Below, piece by piece: positions 1 through 7,547 of a DNA stretch of 18,997 nucleotides. The position numbers were made by a program, and so were the translations under genes. Within the stretch, counting starts at the first letter, position 1; each line of letters opens with the position of its first letter. The notes below the pieces were generated by a model, which saw only the letters and a program-made list of their open reading frames with translations, ran no database searches and was not told the origin of the DNA. Source of the stretch: an uncultured bacterium (GTDB lineage: Bacteria > Bacteroidota > Bacteroidia > Bacteroidales > Bacteroidaceae); contig CAJMQT010000029.1 of assembly GCA_905215655.1 (NCBI GenBank), forward strand, positions 1 to 18,997. The letters run 5' to 3'.

Positions 1-19
1 GGAGCCGGAGGGGGGCTCT
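1..19. repeat. Partial GC-rich REP-like palindromic element
   Basis: The first bases (GGAGCCGGAGGGGGGCTCTT) resemble the right half of the element at 3052-3080, which reads GGAGGCCGGGAGGGGGCTTT over the same stretch. The left half would lie outside the window. A TAA at 20-22 could in principle end an upstream gene, but the similarity to the intergenic repeat makes this more likely non-coding. Moderate confidence because only half of the element is visible. Confidence 0.5.
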
Positions 20-52
20 TAATTTCAATTCAATAATACAACTATTTTTTGC

Positions 53-1321
53 ATGACAAGCAACACAACGGCAGGCAAGTTTAAGGGAGACAGAGTTATT
101 TGGACGGTGTTCTTCTTTCTCTGCATTATCAGTATCATTGAAGTTTTCAGCGCGTCGAGCGGTCTGTCGTTCAAGAGCGGCGACTATCTCAAACCCGTGT
201 TGAAGCACTGTCTGCTGCTCGGTTTCGGTGTGGCGGCTATGATTTGTACGATGAATGTCAAGTGCAAATACTTCAAGATCGTCACTCCCTTCGCACTGTT
301 TTTCTCGTTTCTCGGACTGATAGCCGTGTTTTTCTTGGGCGAGGCGACGGGCGACGCCCAGCGCTGGATGTCGCTTTTCGGCATACAGTTCCAGCCGTCA
401 GAGTTTGCCAAGGGTGCACTTATCCTCGCCACGGCACAGATACTCAGCGCATTACAGACGTCGGAAGGTGCTGACCGCCGTGCTTTCAAATACATACTTA
501 TCGTCTGTCTGTTCATCATTCCGCCCATAGCGGTTGAGAATTTGTCTACCGCCATCCTCTTGGGAGCCGTCGTTTTCATGCTGATGTTCATCGGCAAGGT
601 GCCCAAAGGTCAGCTCGGCAAGCTTCTCGGGGTCGTAATGCTCTCGGCAACGCTGTTTTTCGGACTGATAATGATGCTCGGAAATGCCGAGAAGGAAGAT
701 GAAGGCAAGACGGCGAAGAACACCGTGACTGAGCAGGTCGAGAAGAGAGAGGAGACCAAAGTGGAAAAGGTGTTCCACCGCTTCGGCACGTGGAAGAACC
801 GTATATTGCGATTTACCAACAACAAGGAGATAGCTCCGGAAGATGTAGACCTTGACAAAGACGCTCAGGTGGCACACGCAAATATAGCCATCGCATCGTC
901 AAATCTTGTCGGAAAAGGTCCGGGCAACTCCGTCGAGCGCGACTTCCTGTCGCAGGCTTTCTCCGACTTTATCTACGCCATCATCATCGAAGAGATGGGA
1001 ATATGGGGCGCCACGTTCGTCTGTTTCCTTTATATCATCCTGCTGTTCCGTACCGCCGCCATAGCCAGCCGCTGTGTCAACACGTTCCCCGCGCTGCTTA
1101 TCATGGGCTTCGCGCTGCTGCTCGTGGCGCAGGCGATGTTCAACATGGCTGTTGCGGTAGGTCTGGCGCCCGTCACGGGACAGCCGCTGCCGCTGATAAG
1201 CAAGGGAGGTACATCGACAATCGTCAACTGCGTCTACATCGGGATAATCCTCAGCGTAAGTTATTCGGCAAAGAAGAAGGACGACACGGACGAGCTTACC
1301 ACGCAGCCGGCAAAGGCTTGA
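53..1321 (+). CDS. ftsW: Peptidoglycan polymerase FtsW (SEDS family)
   Basis: This is a multi-pass inner-membrane SEDS glycosyltransferase that polymerises lipid II at the division septum with a class B penicillin-binding protein. The 422-residue length is normal for FtsW. The protein has many hydrophobic segments, the QFQPSEFAK motif near residues 113-121, the likely catalytic Asp305 in SQAFSDF at the end of the large extracytoplasmic loop, and the family signature TGQPLPLISKGGTS at about 375-388. That loop carries a highly charged stretch (about 210-245), which I take to be a lineage feature. The N-terminus (KGDRVIWTVFFFLCIISIIEVFSASSG, residues about 11-37) resembles Bacteroidetes FtsW more than RodA. 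In many bacteria ftsW is followed by murG; here an AraC regulator follows after 37 nt, so the division cluster seems interrupted. The ATG at 53 is the first in frame and fits the expected short cytoplasmic N-terminus. Confidence 0.87.
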   Translation: MTSNTTAGKFKGDRVIWTVFFFLCIISIIEVFSASSGLSFKSGDYLKPVLKHCLLLGFGVAAMICTMNVKCKYFKIVTPFALFFSFLGLIAVFFLGEATGDAQRWMSLFGIQFQPSEFAKGALILATAQILSALQTSEGADRRAFKYILIVCLFIIPPIAVENLSTAILLGAVVFMLMFIGKVPKGQLGKLLGVVMLSATLFFGLIMMLGNAEKEDEGKTAKNTVTEQVEKREETKVEKVFHRFGTWKNRILRFTNNKEIAPEDVDLDKDAQVAHANIAIASSNLVGKGPGNSVERDFLSQAFSDFIYAIIIEEMGIWGATFVCFLYIILLFRTAAIASRCVNTFPALLIMGFALLLVAQAMFNMAVAVGLAPVTGQPLPLISKGGTSTIVNCVYIGIILSVSYSAKKKDDTDELTTQPAKA

Positions 1322-1358
1322 CGCCCACAGAAACCTTAATACCGCACTACCACGGAAG

Positions 1359-2237
1359 ATGAAATACAGAGAACTTACTGACATATCGATACCCGAAATC
1401 AGGCAGAAATATGACCTAAGCCACATCGGCGACGACTTGGTATTGTTTGAAGATCTCGCCAAGACGCCCATGCCCGAGCGGCCGTTCCGCAACCGCAGCG
1501 TGATCGTGGGGCTGTGTCTGAAAGGCTGTTTCAGATATACCGCCGACACGACGGAATACCGCGCCGAGCCGGGCGACGTGATAATATTGCACAACGGACA
1601 GGTAATAAGCGGCTACACCGACGACGAGGGGTCGGTGGGTATCGGCATAATGATGACCTACGACTTCTTTCACGAGATTGTGAAAGGTGTTCACGAGCTG
1701 TCCTCGCTCTTTCTTTTCTCACGCACACACCCCGTCTTCCGGATAGCCGACAGCGAGGTTCAGGACGTCAGGAAATACTTCGAACTGATAAAGGAGAAGG
1801 TTGAAGACACAAGCAACCACTTCCGCAAGGACGTGGTACGCACGCTTATTTCGGCGATGATTTACGACCTTTGCGACGTCATTTACCGCATTCAGCAGAG
1901 TCAGGACAAGCGTCAGACGCGGGCGGAGAAGATTTTTACCGAATTCATCCATCTTGTCGAACAGAATTTCAGACAGGAAAGGCGCGTCGGATGGTATGGC
2001 GAGCAGCTCTGCATCACGTCGAAATATCTCTCGGAGATAGTGCGTCAGGCAAGCCAGCGCACGCCCAACGAATGGATAAACAGCTACATACTGACCGAAC
2101 TGAGGGTTCAGCTGAAAGACACGATGAAAAGCATAAAGGAGATAGCCGAAGACCTGCACTTCCCCAACCAGTCGTCGTTGGGCAAGTTTTTCAAAGAACA
2201 TGTCGGCGTATCACCCTCCGCTTACCGCAAGGGTTAA
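1359..2237 (+). CDS. AraC-family transcriptional regulator with cupin-like sensor domain
   Basis: The protein is 292 residues. The N-terminal half is beta-rich and cupin-like (PGDVIILHNGQVISGY), the usual effector-binding or dimerisation part of AraC regulators. The C-terminal 100 residues form the double helix-turn-helix domain: LCITSKYLSEIVRQASQR is the first HTH and SIKEIAEDLHFPNQSSLGKF the second, followed by the family ending FKEHVGVSPSAYRKG. The gene starts 37 nt after ftsW on the same strand and may be co-transcribed with it. I see no good promoter in the gap. It is followed by an intrinsic terminator at 2358-2384. The target genes and the inducer cannot be read from the sequence. Family assignment is firm; function within the cell is unknown. 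Confidence 0.9.
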   Translation: MKYRELTDISIPEIRQKYDLSHIGDDLVLFEDLAKTPMPERPFRNRSVIVGLCLKGCFRYTADTTEYRAEPGDVIILHNGQVISGYTDDEGSVGIGIMMTYDFFHEIVKGVHELSSLFLFSRTHPVFRIADSEVQDVRKYFELIKEKVEDTSNHFRKDVVRTLISAMIYDLCDVIYRIQQSQDKRQTRAEKIFTEFIHLVEQNFRQERRVGWYGEQLCITSKYLSEIVRQASQRTPNEWINSYILTELRVQLKDTMKSIKEIAEDLHFPNQSSLGKFFKEHVGVSPSAYRKG

Positions 2238-2357
2238 TACCCGCACAGAGACTCGGCATGAGGCGGCAATCATTTTACAGTATTTCATCGAAACACCGGT
2301 TTCCGTGACTTTTTGTCATTTTAAGAAGTCACTTGAAAATCAGGAAAATAGAAACGG

Positions 2358-2384
2358 GACGCCAAAAAGGCGTCTCTTTTTTTG
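2358..2384 (+). terminator. Intrinsic terminator after the AraC regulator
   Basis: A perfect 6-bp stem GACGCC / GGCGTC (2358-2363 and 2369-2374) encloses an AAAAA loop. It is followed by TC and a run of seven T. It lies 120 nt after the stop of the AraC gene on the same strand. This is a textbook rho-independent terminator, and its right half is also the first unit of the 22-nt array. Confidence 0.8.
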
Positions 2385-2561
2385 TAAAAAAACGCATGTT
2401 GCGTTGCGAAAGACAACCCTTCAAATCGTAAAAGGCAGCCTTTTATGTTGCGAAAGCTTGCCTTTTGGAATGCAAAAGGGAACCTTTCGCAGCACAAAAA
2501 CGCCCATTTCATCGTCTAAAAGGCATGCTTTCGGGCTGTAATTTGCAGGAAATTATTGCAC
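2364..2561. repeat. Degenerate tandem array, strict 22-nt period, nine units
   Basis: Nine consecutive units of exactly 22 nt start at 2364, 2386, 2408, 2430, 2452, 2474, 2496, 2518 and 2540. Nearly all begin AAAA or GAAA. The clearest units (2430, 2452, 2474, 2518) follow AAAAGGC - two to three bases - GCCTTTT or similar - four to six bases - TGC or TGT, so each unit has a small palindromic core. The sequence diverges between units, but the phase never slips. This is not a CRISPR array, since there is no repeat/spacer alternation, and not coding. Confidence 0.75.
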
Positions 2562-2749
2562 ACCATACAATCTTTTCATCCAAAACCGCTGACATGCCGA
2601 CGTTTAAGATTGCACACGATATTTTTAAAATTTGCGCCCGTCGGATAATATTTTTCAGGAAATCAAATCTGAGGAGGTCAAGCGAAATCACTTTGTCAGC
2701 AAAAGCACGGATTATCTTACATTTTGTTTGTCTAACGTGAGCTCGACAA

Positions 2750-2907
2750 AAAATTCAAGGAGTTAAAGAAAAAAGGAGTTAAGAAGGTAACTTCAAGGAG
2801 TTAAGAAGTTAAGGAGTTAAAGGAGTTAAGACATATGCTTATAGCTATTAAGCCGACAAAAGTATTGTCTTAACTCCTTTAACTCCTTAACTTCTTAACT
2901 CCTTGAA
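2750..2907. repeat. GGAGTTAA-type repeat forming a perfect 40-bp inverted repeat
   Basis: Arms at 2794-2833 and 2866-2905 are exact reverse complements over 40 nt (42 with the flanking TT/AA), with a 32-nt loop. The arms are built from GGAGTTAA and AAGTTAAG units, and further imperfect copies lie upstream at 2757-2786. It could act as a transcript-end structure between the AraC gene and trmO, but no T-tract follows. Related arrays occur at 13164 and 16686. Confidence 0.8.
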
Positions 2908-3014
2908 ATTTTCATCTAACTCGCGTTGCTTGTGCAATAGCAAAAACAAGGACGCTACGCATGGCGTAAATAACATTTTAACGCCCGAAAGCGGGATTAC
3001 ATGAAAATATGAAC

Positions 3015-3022
3015 TACTTTTG
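3015..3022 (+). promoter_or_regulatory. Possible -7 box upstream of trmO
   Basis: TACTTTTG matches the Bacteroidetes -7 consensus TAnnTTTG and lies 75 nt before the trmO start. No TTTG is found at the expected -33 position, so this is a weak call. Confidence 0.3.
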
Positions 3023-3051
3023 CAAAGTATTACCCACGCCCGCTCCGATCT

Positions 3052-3080
3052 CCTCCCCTCGGGGAGGCCGGGAGGGGGCT
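3052..3080. repeat. GC-rich REP-like palindromic element
   Basis: The core CCTCCCCTCGGGGAGG is palindromic and is followed by CCGGGAGGGGGCT. The same 29-nt layout recurs at 15165-15193 (plus orientation), at 15029-15057 (inverted) and partly at 1-19. It lies 16 nt before the start of trmO, so it would sit in the trmO 5' leader if the promoter is at 3015. Confidence 0.75.
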
Positions 3081-3096
3081 TTACAGACAAATAAGA

Positions 3097-3798
3097 ATGA
3101 AAAACGAAAAAGACATACGACCGATAGCACACATGCGGTCACCGCTGACGTCGAAATTCGGCGTGCCGCGGCAGAGCGGACTTGCAGAAGGTCTGCGCGG
3201 AAGGATCGTCATGGAGCCTGAATACCGCGACCCAGACTTCCTGCGCGGCATAGAGGAGTTTGATTACATCTGGCTGATATGGGGCTTCTCGGCTAACGCC
3301 GGCGCAGCCGTACATTCCACGGTGCGCCCTCCCCTGCTCGGCGGCAATGAGCGTATGGGTGTCTTCGCCACTCGCTCGCCGTTCCGTCCCAACGGTCTCG
3401 GACTGTCGTCGGTAAGGATAGAGGGCATAGAGCACGACGCAAGAGAGGGCACGGTAATTGTTGTCAGCAGCGCCGACATGATGGACGGCACGCCGATTTA
3501 TGACATCAAGCCTTACCTGAGCTACGTGGACAGCCATGCCGACGCCCGCGGAGGCTTTACCGAACGGCGCGCATGGCGGACGCTCGACGTCATGATACCC
3601 GATGAAATGGCGCAAAAACTACCGCCCGAAGAGCTGGCATCGCTTAAAGAGGTGCTCGCCCTCGACCCGCGCCCGCAGTATCACGACGACCCCGGGCGCG
3701 TTTACGGCATGCCTTACGGCTGTAACGACATTCGTTTCAAGGTAGCCGACGGCACGCTCGTCGTAACCGGAATAACGCCGACGCACAATAATAAATAA
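3097..3798 (+). CDS. trmO: tRNA (N6-threonylcarbamoyladenosine37-N6)-methyltransferase TrmO
   Basis: TrmO (TsaA/YaeB family) uses S-adenosylmethionine to methylate t6A37 in threonine tRNAs, a modification that helps decoding of ACY codons. The 233-residue protein has the family opening IRPIAHMRSPLTSKFGVPRQ and the segment RPPLLGGNERMGVFATRSPF (77-96), continuing into RPNGLGLS (97-104), the hallmark of the beta-barrel fold that binds SAM. The conserved DIKPYLSYVDS follows. The length matches the E. coli protein (about 235 residues), so the gene looks intact. The ATG at 3097 follows AATAAGA with no Shine-Dalgarno sequence, as is common in Bacteroidetes. It stands alone: a repeat-rich gap precedes it and the suf promoter follows 21 nt after its stop. 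Its presence there seems incidental. Confidence 0.93.
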   Translation: MKNEKDIRPIAHMRSPLTSKFGVPRQSGLAEGLRGRIVMEPEYRDPDFLRGIEEFDYIWLIWGFSANAGAAVHSTVRPPLLGGNERMGVFATRSPFRPNGLGLSSVRIEGIEHDAREGTVIVVSSADMMDGTPIYDIKPYLSYVDSHADARGGFTERRAWRTLDVMIPDEMAQKLPPEELASLKEVLALDPRPQYHDDPGRVYGMPYGCNDIRFKVADGTLVVTGITPTHNNK

Positions 3799-3818
3799 AC
3801 CAAAAAATACGTAAAAGC

Positions 3819-3849
3819 TTTGCCAACAGCGCCATTATTCGTAACTTTG
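3819..3849 (+). promoter_or_regulatory. Promoter of the suf cluster
   Basis: TTTG at 3819-3822, a 19-nt spacer, then TAACTTTG at 3842-3849 matches the Bacteroidetes housekeeping promoter exactly. Transcription would start near 3856, giving a leader of about 48 nt before the sufB ATG at 3904. This rules out the in-frame TTG at 3820 as a start codon, since it lies inside the -33 box. Confidence 0.85.
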
Positions 3850-3903
3850 CATCTCCTTAAACGTGTGGCGCCGACGCGTCGCAGGCAGCACAGAAATAAG
3901 AAA

Positions 3904-5364
3904 ATGGAAACAAAAGACAACAACAATAACGAGTTCGTACGCAGCGTTGCCGACCGTAAATATGAGTTCGGCTTTACAACGGACGTACATACCGACGTCA
4001 TCGAGAAGGGACTTAACGAGGACGTGGTGCGCCTCATCTCGCAGAAGAAGGGCGAACCGGAATGGCTCCTCGACTTCCGATTGAAGGCGTTCCGCTACTG
4101 GCAGACGCTGGAACAACCCACATGGGGGCACGTCCGGCTGCCCGAAATCGACTATCAGGCTATATCTTACTATGCCGACCCGATGGCAAAGAAAAAGTCT
4201 GAGGAGAAAAAAGACATCGACCCGGAGATGATGAAGACCTTCGAGAAACTGGGAATACCGCTCGAAGAGCGACTGATATTAAGCGGACAGACCGCCGTCG
4301 ACGCCATAATGGACTCCGTTTCGGTAAAAACCACATACAAGGAGAAACTCGCCGAGAAGGGCATAATATTCTGCTCGATAGGCGAGGCGGTGAAAAACCA
4401 CCCCGACCTGGTGCGCGAATACCTCGGAACGGTGGTGCCCTACCGCGACAACTTCTACGCCGCCCTCAACAGCGCCGTGTTCAGCGACGGCTCGTTCGTC
4501 TACATACCCAAAGGCGTGCGCAGCCCCATGGAGCTCAGCTCCTACTTCCGCATCAACGCACGCAACACGGGACAGTTTGAACGCACACTCATAATAGCCG
4601 AAGACGAGTCGTATGTATCTTACCTCGAAGGCTGCACCGCGCCGATGCGCGACGAGAACCAGCTGCACGCCGCGATAGTCGAGATAATAGTGAAAGACAA
4701 CGCCGAAGTGAAATACTCGACCGTACAAAACTGGTATCCGGGCGACGAGAACGGCAAAGGCGGAGTGTTCAACCTCGTGACAAAGCGCGGCGAGCTGCGC
4801 GGAGTCAACTCAAAGCTGTCTTGGACGCAGGTGGAGACGGGCTCGGCGATAACATGGAAATACCCCTCCTGCGTGCTCCGGGGCGACAACTCGGTGGCGG
4901 AGTTCTATTCTGTTGCCGTGACCAACAACTACCAGGAGGCTGACACGGGCACGAAAATGATACACATCGGCAAAAACACAAAGAGCACCATTATAAGCAA
5001 AGGTATCAGCGCGGGACACAGCCAGAACTCTTACCGCGGACTGGTACGCGCCACGGCAAACGCCGACAACGCCCGCAATTACAGCTCTTGCGACAGTCTG
5101 CTGTTAGGAAGTGACTGCGGAGCGCACACCTTCCCTTACATGGACATTCACAACGACTCGGCGATAGTGGAGCACGAGGCAACTACCAGCAAGATCAGCG
5201 AGGACCAGCTGTTCTACTGCAACCAGCGCGGCATACCCACGGAGCAGGCAGTAGGACTGATTGTCAACGGCTACGCCAAGGAAGTTTTAAACAAACTCCC
5301 GATGGAGTTTGCCGTCGAAGCACAGAAGCTCCTCAGCGTAACGCTCGAAGGAACGGTGGGATAA
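3904..5364 (+). CDS. sufB: Fe-S cluster assembly scaffold protein SufB
   Basis: SufB is the scaffold subunit of the SufBC2D complex, on which sulfur from SufS and iron are assembled into clusters. I start it at ATG 3904, giving 486 residues, a normal SufB length. The longer frame back to 3820 runs through the promoter and encodes an unlikely basic leader. Family marks include IPKGVRSPMELSSYFRIN, the parallel beta-helix core, and the C-terminal block SCDSLLLGSDCGAHTFPY followed by EHEATTSKISEDQLFYCNQR. Cys396 and Cys405 lie in that block; by distance from the C-terminus Cys396 would match the E. coli cysteine that takes part in cluster assembly with SufD. The ending PMEFAVEAQKLLSVTLEGTV is typical. 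It is first in the operon. Instead of sufC, a DNA methyltransferase gene begins 9 nt after its stop, which is unusual. Confidence 0.95.
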   Translation: METKDNNNNEFVRSVADRKYEFGFTTDVHTDVIEKGLNEDVVRLISQKKGEPEWLLDFRLKAFRYWQTLEQPTWGHVRLPEIDYQAISYYADPMAKKKSEEKKDIDPEMMKTFEKLGIPLEERLILSGQTAVDAIMDSVSVKTTYKEKLAEKGIIFCSIGEAVKNHPDLVREYLGTVVPYRDNFYAALNSAVFSDGSFVYIPKGVRSPMELSSYFRINARNTGQFERTLIIAEDESYVSYLEGCTAPMRDENQLHAAIVEIIVKDNAEVKYSTVQNWYPGDENGKGGVFNLVTKRGELRGVNSKLSWTQVETGSAITWKYPSCVLRGDNSVAEFYSVAVTNNYQEADTGTKMIHIGKNTKSTIISKGISAGHSQNSYRGLVRATANADNARNYSSCDSLLLGSDCGAHTFPYMDIHNDSAIVEHEATTSKISEDQLFYCNQRGIPTEQAVGLIVNGYAKEVLNKLPMEFAVEAQKLLSVTLEGTVG

Positions 5365-5373
5365 GAAGAATTT

Positions 5374-6867
5374 ATGGCAGACGTCAACATAAAATCGGTC
5401 AAGCATGGCGGACAGGTTTTCACTCCGCAGTACCTTGTGAAGGGCATTCTTGACTTTGCGTCTTACACGTCAGGAAACATTCTTCGCAGGCATGTCATCG
5501 ACAACAGCTGCGGAGACGGCGCCTTCTTGTGTGAGATTGTTGACCGTTATTGCCGTGATTTCCTGCTTGAGAATAAAGAAATTGATGTACTTAAAGCGGA
5601 ACTTGAAGAGTTCGTTCACGGCATCGAGATAGACCGGATGACCTGCGACAACTGCCGAAAGAACCTGTCACGCGCCGCCAAAAGATACGGACTGACGGAC
5701 GTCAGATGGGACTTGACATGCGCCAACGCCCTGAACATAACGTCGTTCAACGGACGAATGGACTACGTCGTGGGCAATCCGCCTTACGTCAGGGTGCATA
5801 ATCTCGAAGAAGATTACGCCAACGTGAAGACGTTCGGCTTCACCCAAGGCGGCATGACCGACCTTTATCTCGCTTTCTTTGAGCTTGGTTTCAATATGCT
5901 CGGCAAGAACGGGCGACTGTGTTACATAACGCCGTCATCGTGGCTGACAAGCCTCGCGGCAACGAACATGCGCTCGTTTATCCGTCAACGCCAGACTCTC
6001 GCCGGACTGATCGACCTCGGACACTTCCAAGCGTTCGAGCGCGTAACGACATACACGCTGATTTCACTCTTCGACGCAAGGCACAACGAGAACCGGATTG
6101 AATACTACTCTTACTCGCCCGATAAGCGGGAGAAAGAATATGTCGACTCGTTCACGTATGAAGAGATGGACATCGAAGGTCGTTTCTACATCTCCTCACG
6201 CCCAAATCTGGCGCTGATGAATGCCGTGAGAAAGGCTAACGTGGCGCGATACGTCAAGGTAAAGAACGGTTTTGCGACATTGGCTGACAAGGTTTTCATA
6301 ACCGACGTGCCGTTCAAGGCGCTCACGATACCGGTGCTGAAGGCATCGACGGGCAGATGGCATCGCGCCTTCTTTCCATACGACGGGCAGGGAAAACCGC
6401 TGCCGAAAGAGCAGATCTTCGCCCACAAAGAGATAGCCGACTATCTGAACAGCCGCAAAACGGAACTTCTGAAAGGACGGACGGAGGATGAAAAACCCGA
6501 CTGGTATCTGTACGGAAGAACCCAAGCGCTTAAAGATGTGGCGGTAAACAAATATTCGATAAACACCTTAATCAGCGGCATTCCTACCATAAAGCTGAAC
6601 GAGGTGCCGGCAGGCTCGGGCTTATACAGCGGCTTGTATATCCTGACGGACATCCCGCTGCCGCTTATCGAGCAGGCGATAAAGAGCAGGGAGTTCATCG
6701 ACTACCTCCGAATATTGAAGAACTATAAGAGCGGAGGATATTACACCTTCAACTCGAAAGACTTGGAACAATATCTTAACTATAAGTTGTATTGTAATGA
6801 AGAAACAGGAAATTACATTCCCTTTAACGAACGACGGGTTCTTGAAGGTTGTCTCGAATTCGTTTGA
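5374..6867 (+). CDS. N6-adenine DNA methyltransferase (gamma class, TaqI/Eco57I-like) of a restriction-modification pair
   Basis: The 497-residue protein has the gamma-class motif order: motif X GQVFTPQYLV (13-22), motif I DNSCGDGAFL (43-52, the SAM-binding loop, with Asn where Pro is usual), motif II GIEID (83-87) and catalytic motif IV NPPY (135-138). Gamma-class NPPY enzymes methylate the N6 of adenine. The region from about 260 to the end, with INTLISGIPTIKLNE and YYTFNSKDLEQ, would be the target-recognition part. The gene starts 9 nt after sufB, with no promoter between, and its 3' end overlaps the next gene by 71 nt in another frame. It is slightly less GC-rich than sufB by eye. A type II methyltransferase is the best reading; the target site is unknown. 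No control (C) protein gene is nearby. Confidence 0.88.
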   Translation: MADVNIKSVKHGGQVFTPQYLVKGILDFASYTSGNILRRHVIDNSCGDGAFLCEIVDRYCRDFLLENKEIDVLKAELEEFVHGIEIDRMTCDNCRKNLSRAAKRYGLTDVRWDLTCANALNITSFNGRMDYVVGNPPYVRVHNLEEDYANVKTFGFTQGGMTDLYLAFFELGFNMLGKNGRLCYITPSSWLTSLAATNMRSFIRQRQTLAGLIDLGHFQAFERVTTYTLISLFDARHNENRIEYYSYSPDKREKEYVDSFTYEEMDIEGRFYISSRPNLALMNAVRKANVARYVKVKNGFATLADKVFITDVPFKALTIPVLKASTGRWHRAFFPYDGQGKPLPKEQIFAHKEIADYLNSRKTELLKGRTEDEKPDWYLYGRTQALKDVAVNKYSINTLISGIPTIKLNEVPAGSGLYSGLYILTDIPLPLIEQAIKSREFIDYLRILKNYKSGGYYTFNSKDLEQYLNYKLYCNEETGNYIPFNERRVLEGCLEFV

Positions 6868-7528
6868 CTCGTTCATCCGCTCAGGCACTTCACGAAGCAA
6901 CGTCAAGTTGAAGCCGCTCCATGGGGCAATAGCAAAAGACTTGGCGGAGAAGCTCGGCAACGGTTTTACCGTAATGTCACAAGGGTTTGAAAAGGACAAG
7001 GAGGGCACGATGACCGGGCGTTATTACGACAAGAAAGTCGACATAACGATTTTCAAGGACAACAAACCCGTCTGCGGAATAGGCGTAAAGTTCGTCATGC
7101 AGAATTACTCTCAGAACTCCAACAACTATTTCGAGAACATGTTGGGCGAGACAGCGAACATAAGGTGCAACAGACATCCCTACTTCCAGATATTCATTAT
7201 CTTGGACAAGCTGCCTTATTACAGAAAAGACAAGTCGATAACGAGATGGGAAACGTTCACCGAACACAACATAGAAAAATATGTCACGCTGTCCGAAGAC
7301 AATCCGGATGTGTTCTTCCATACGCCGAACAAGACCCTGATATATGTCGTTCATGTGCCGGATGCGGCAGGAATAACCAACTGCAACGATTACATGGAAT
7401 ATTACAAAGGGCTGGATTTTCAGTCCGAATTGAGCGATTTTCAATATGAAGAGTTCGGCAACACCGTGATATTAAACGATTACGAGCGGTTCAGAGAAAA
7501 AGTTTACCACACGATATTATCAATATAA
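6797..7528 (+). CDS. Putative type II restriction endonuclease partner
   Basis: I do not recognise a named family, but the position and sequence suggest the cognate endonuclease. The 243-residue protein has TGRYYDKKVDITIFKDNKPV followed by GIGVKF. This resembles a PD-(D/E)XK core, with Asp82 and Lys98, where Gly96 takes the place of the usual acidic residue. NNYFENMLGE (109-118), with Glu113 and Glu118, follows and could supply the missing acid, and PYFQIFIILDKLPY looks like a later core strand. The start ATG at 6797 lies 71 nt inside the methyltransferase gene in a different frame, so translation is probably coupled. Local GC is about 43% in one sampled 60-nt line against 58% in a line of sufB, consistent with acquired DNA. 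It could instead be a catalytically altered or accessory protein. The sufC ATG lies 61 nt after its stop. Confidence 0.62.
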   Translation: MKKQEITFPLTNDGFLKVVSNSFDSFIRSGTSRSNVKLKPLHGAIAKDLAEKLGNGFTVMSQGFEKDKEGTMTGRYYDKKVDITIFKDNKPVCGIGVKFVMQNYSQNSNNYFENMLGETANIRCNRHPYFQIFIILDKLPYYRKDKSITRWETFTEHNIEKYVTLSEDNPDVFFHTPNKTLIYVVHVPDAAGITNCNDYMEYYKGLDFQSELSDFQYEEFGNTVILNDYERFREKVYHTILSI

Positions 7529-7539
7529 AAGAAAATATT

Positions 7540-7547
7540 TAACTTTG
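7540..7547 (+). promoter_or_regulatory. Possible -7 box before sufC
   Basis: TAACTTTG lies 42 nt before the sufC start and is followed by TCTCCTTA, echoing the suf promoter, where TAACTTTG is followed by CATCTCCTTA. The -33 position (7517-7520) reads TTAT rather than TTTG, so strength is uncertain. It could let sufCDS be expressed independently of the inserted genes. Confidence 0.35.

Larger units (their letters stand above)
2238..3096. other. Long intergenic region, repeat-rich, no convincing gene
   Basis: This 859-nt stretch between the AraC gene and trmO holds an intrinsic terminator (2358-2384), a 22-nt-period array (2364-2561), an AT-rich segment (2562-2740) in which I see nothing functional, GGAGTTAA-type repeats with a perfect hairpin (2750-2907), a possible -7 box (3015-3022) and a GC-rich palindrome (3052-3080). 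Short open frames here cross the repeats and resemble no protein I know, so none is called. Confidence 0.7.

Noticed and set aside
40..52. CTATTTTTTGC as a -7 box for ftsW
   Set aside because: It ends directly at the ATG, so transcription would begin inside the gene; the spacing within the box is also wrong.
2364..2561. CRISPR array
   Set aside because: Units are contiguous and diverged, with no constant repeat and unique spacers, and no cas genes are present.
2465..2740. Open frame of 91 residues after the AraC gene
   Set aside because: Its first third is the 22-nt repeat array, and the rest is AT-rich with no protein-like pattern.
3820..3903. N-terminal extension of sufB from a TTG
   Set aside because: The TTG lies in the -33 box of a consensus promoter whose start would be near 3856; the added residues are not SufB-like.
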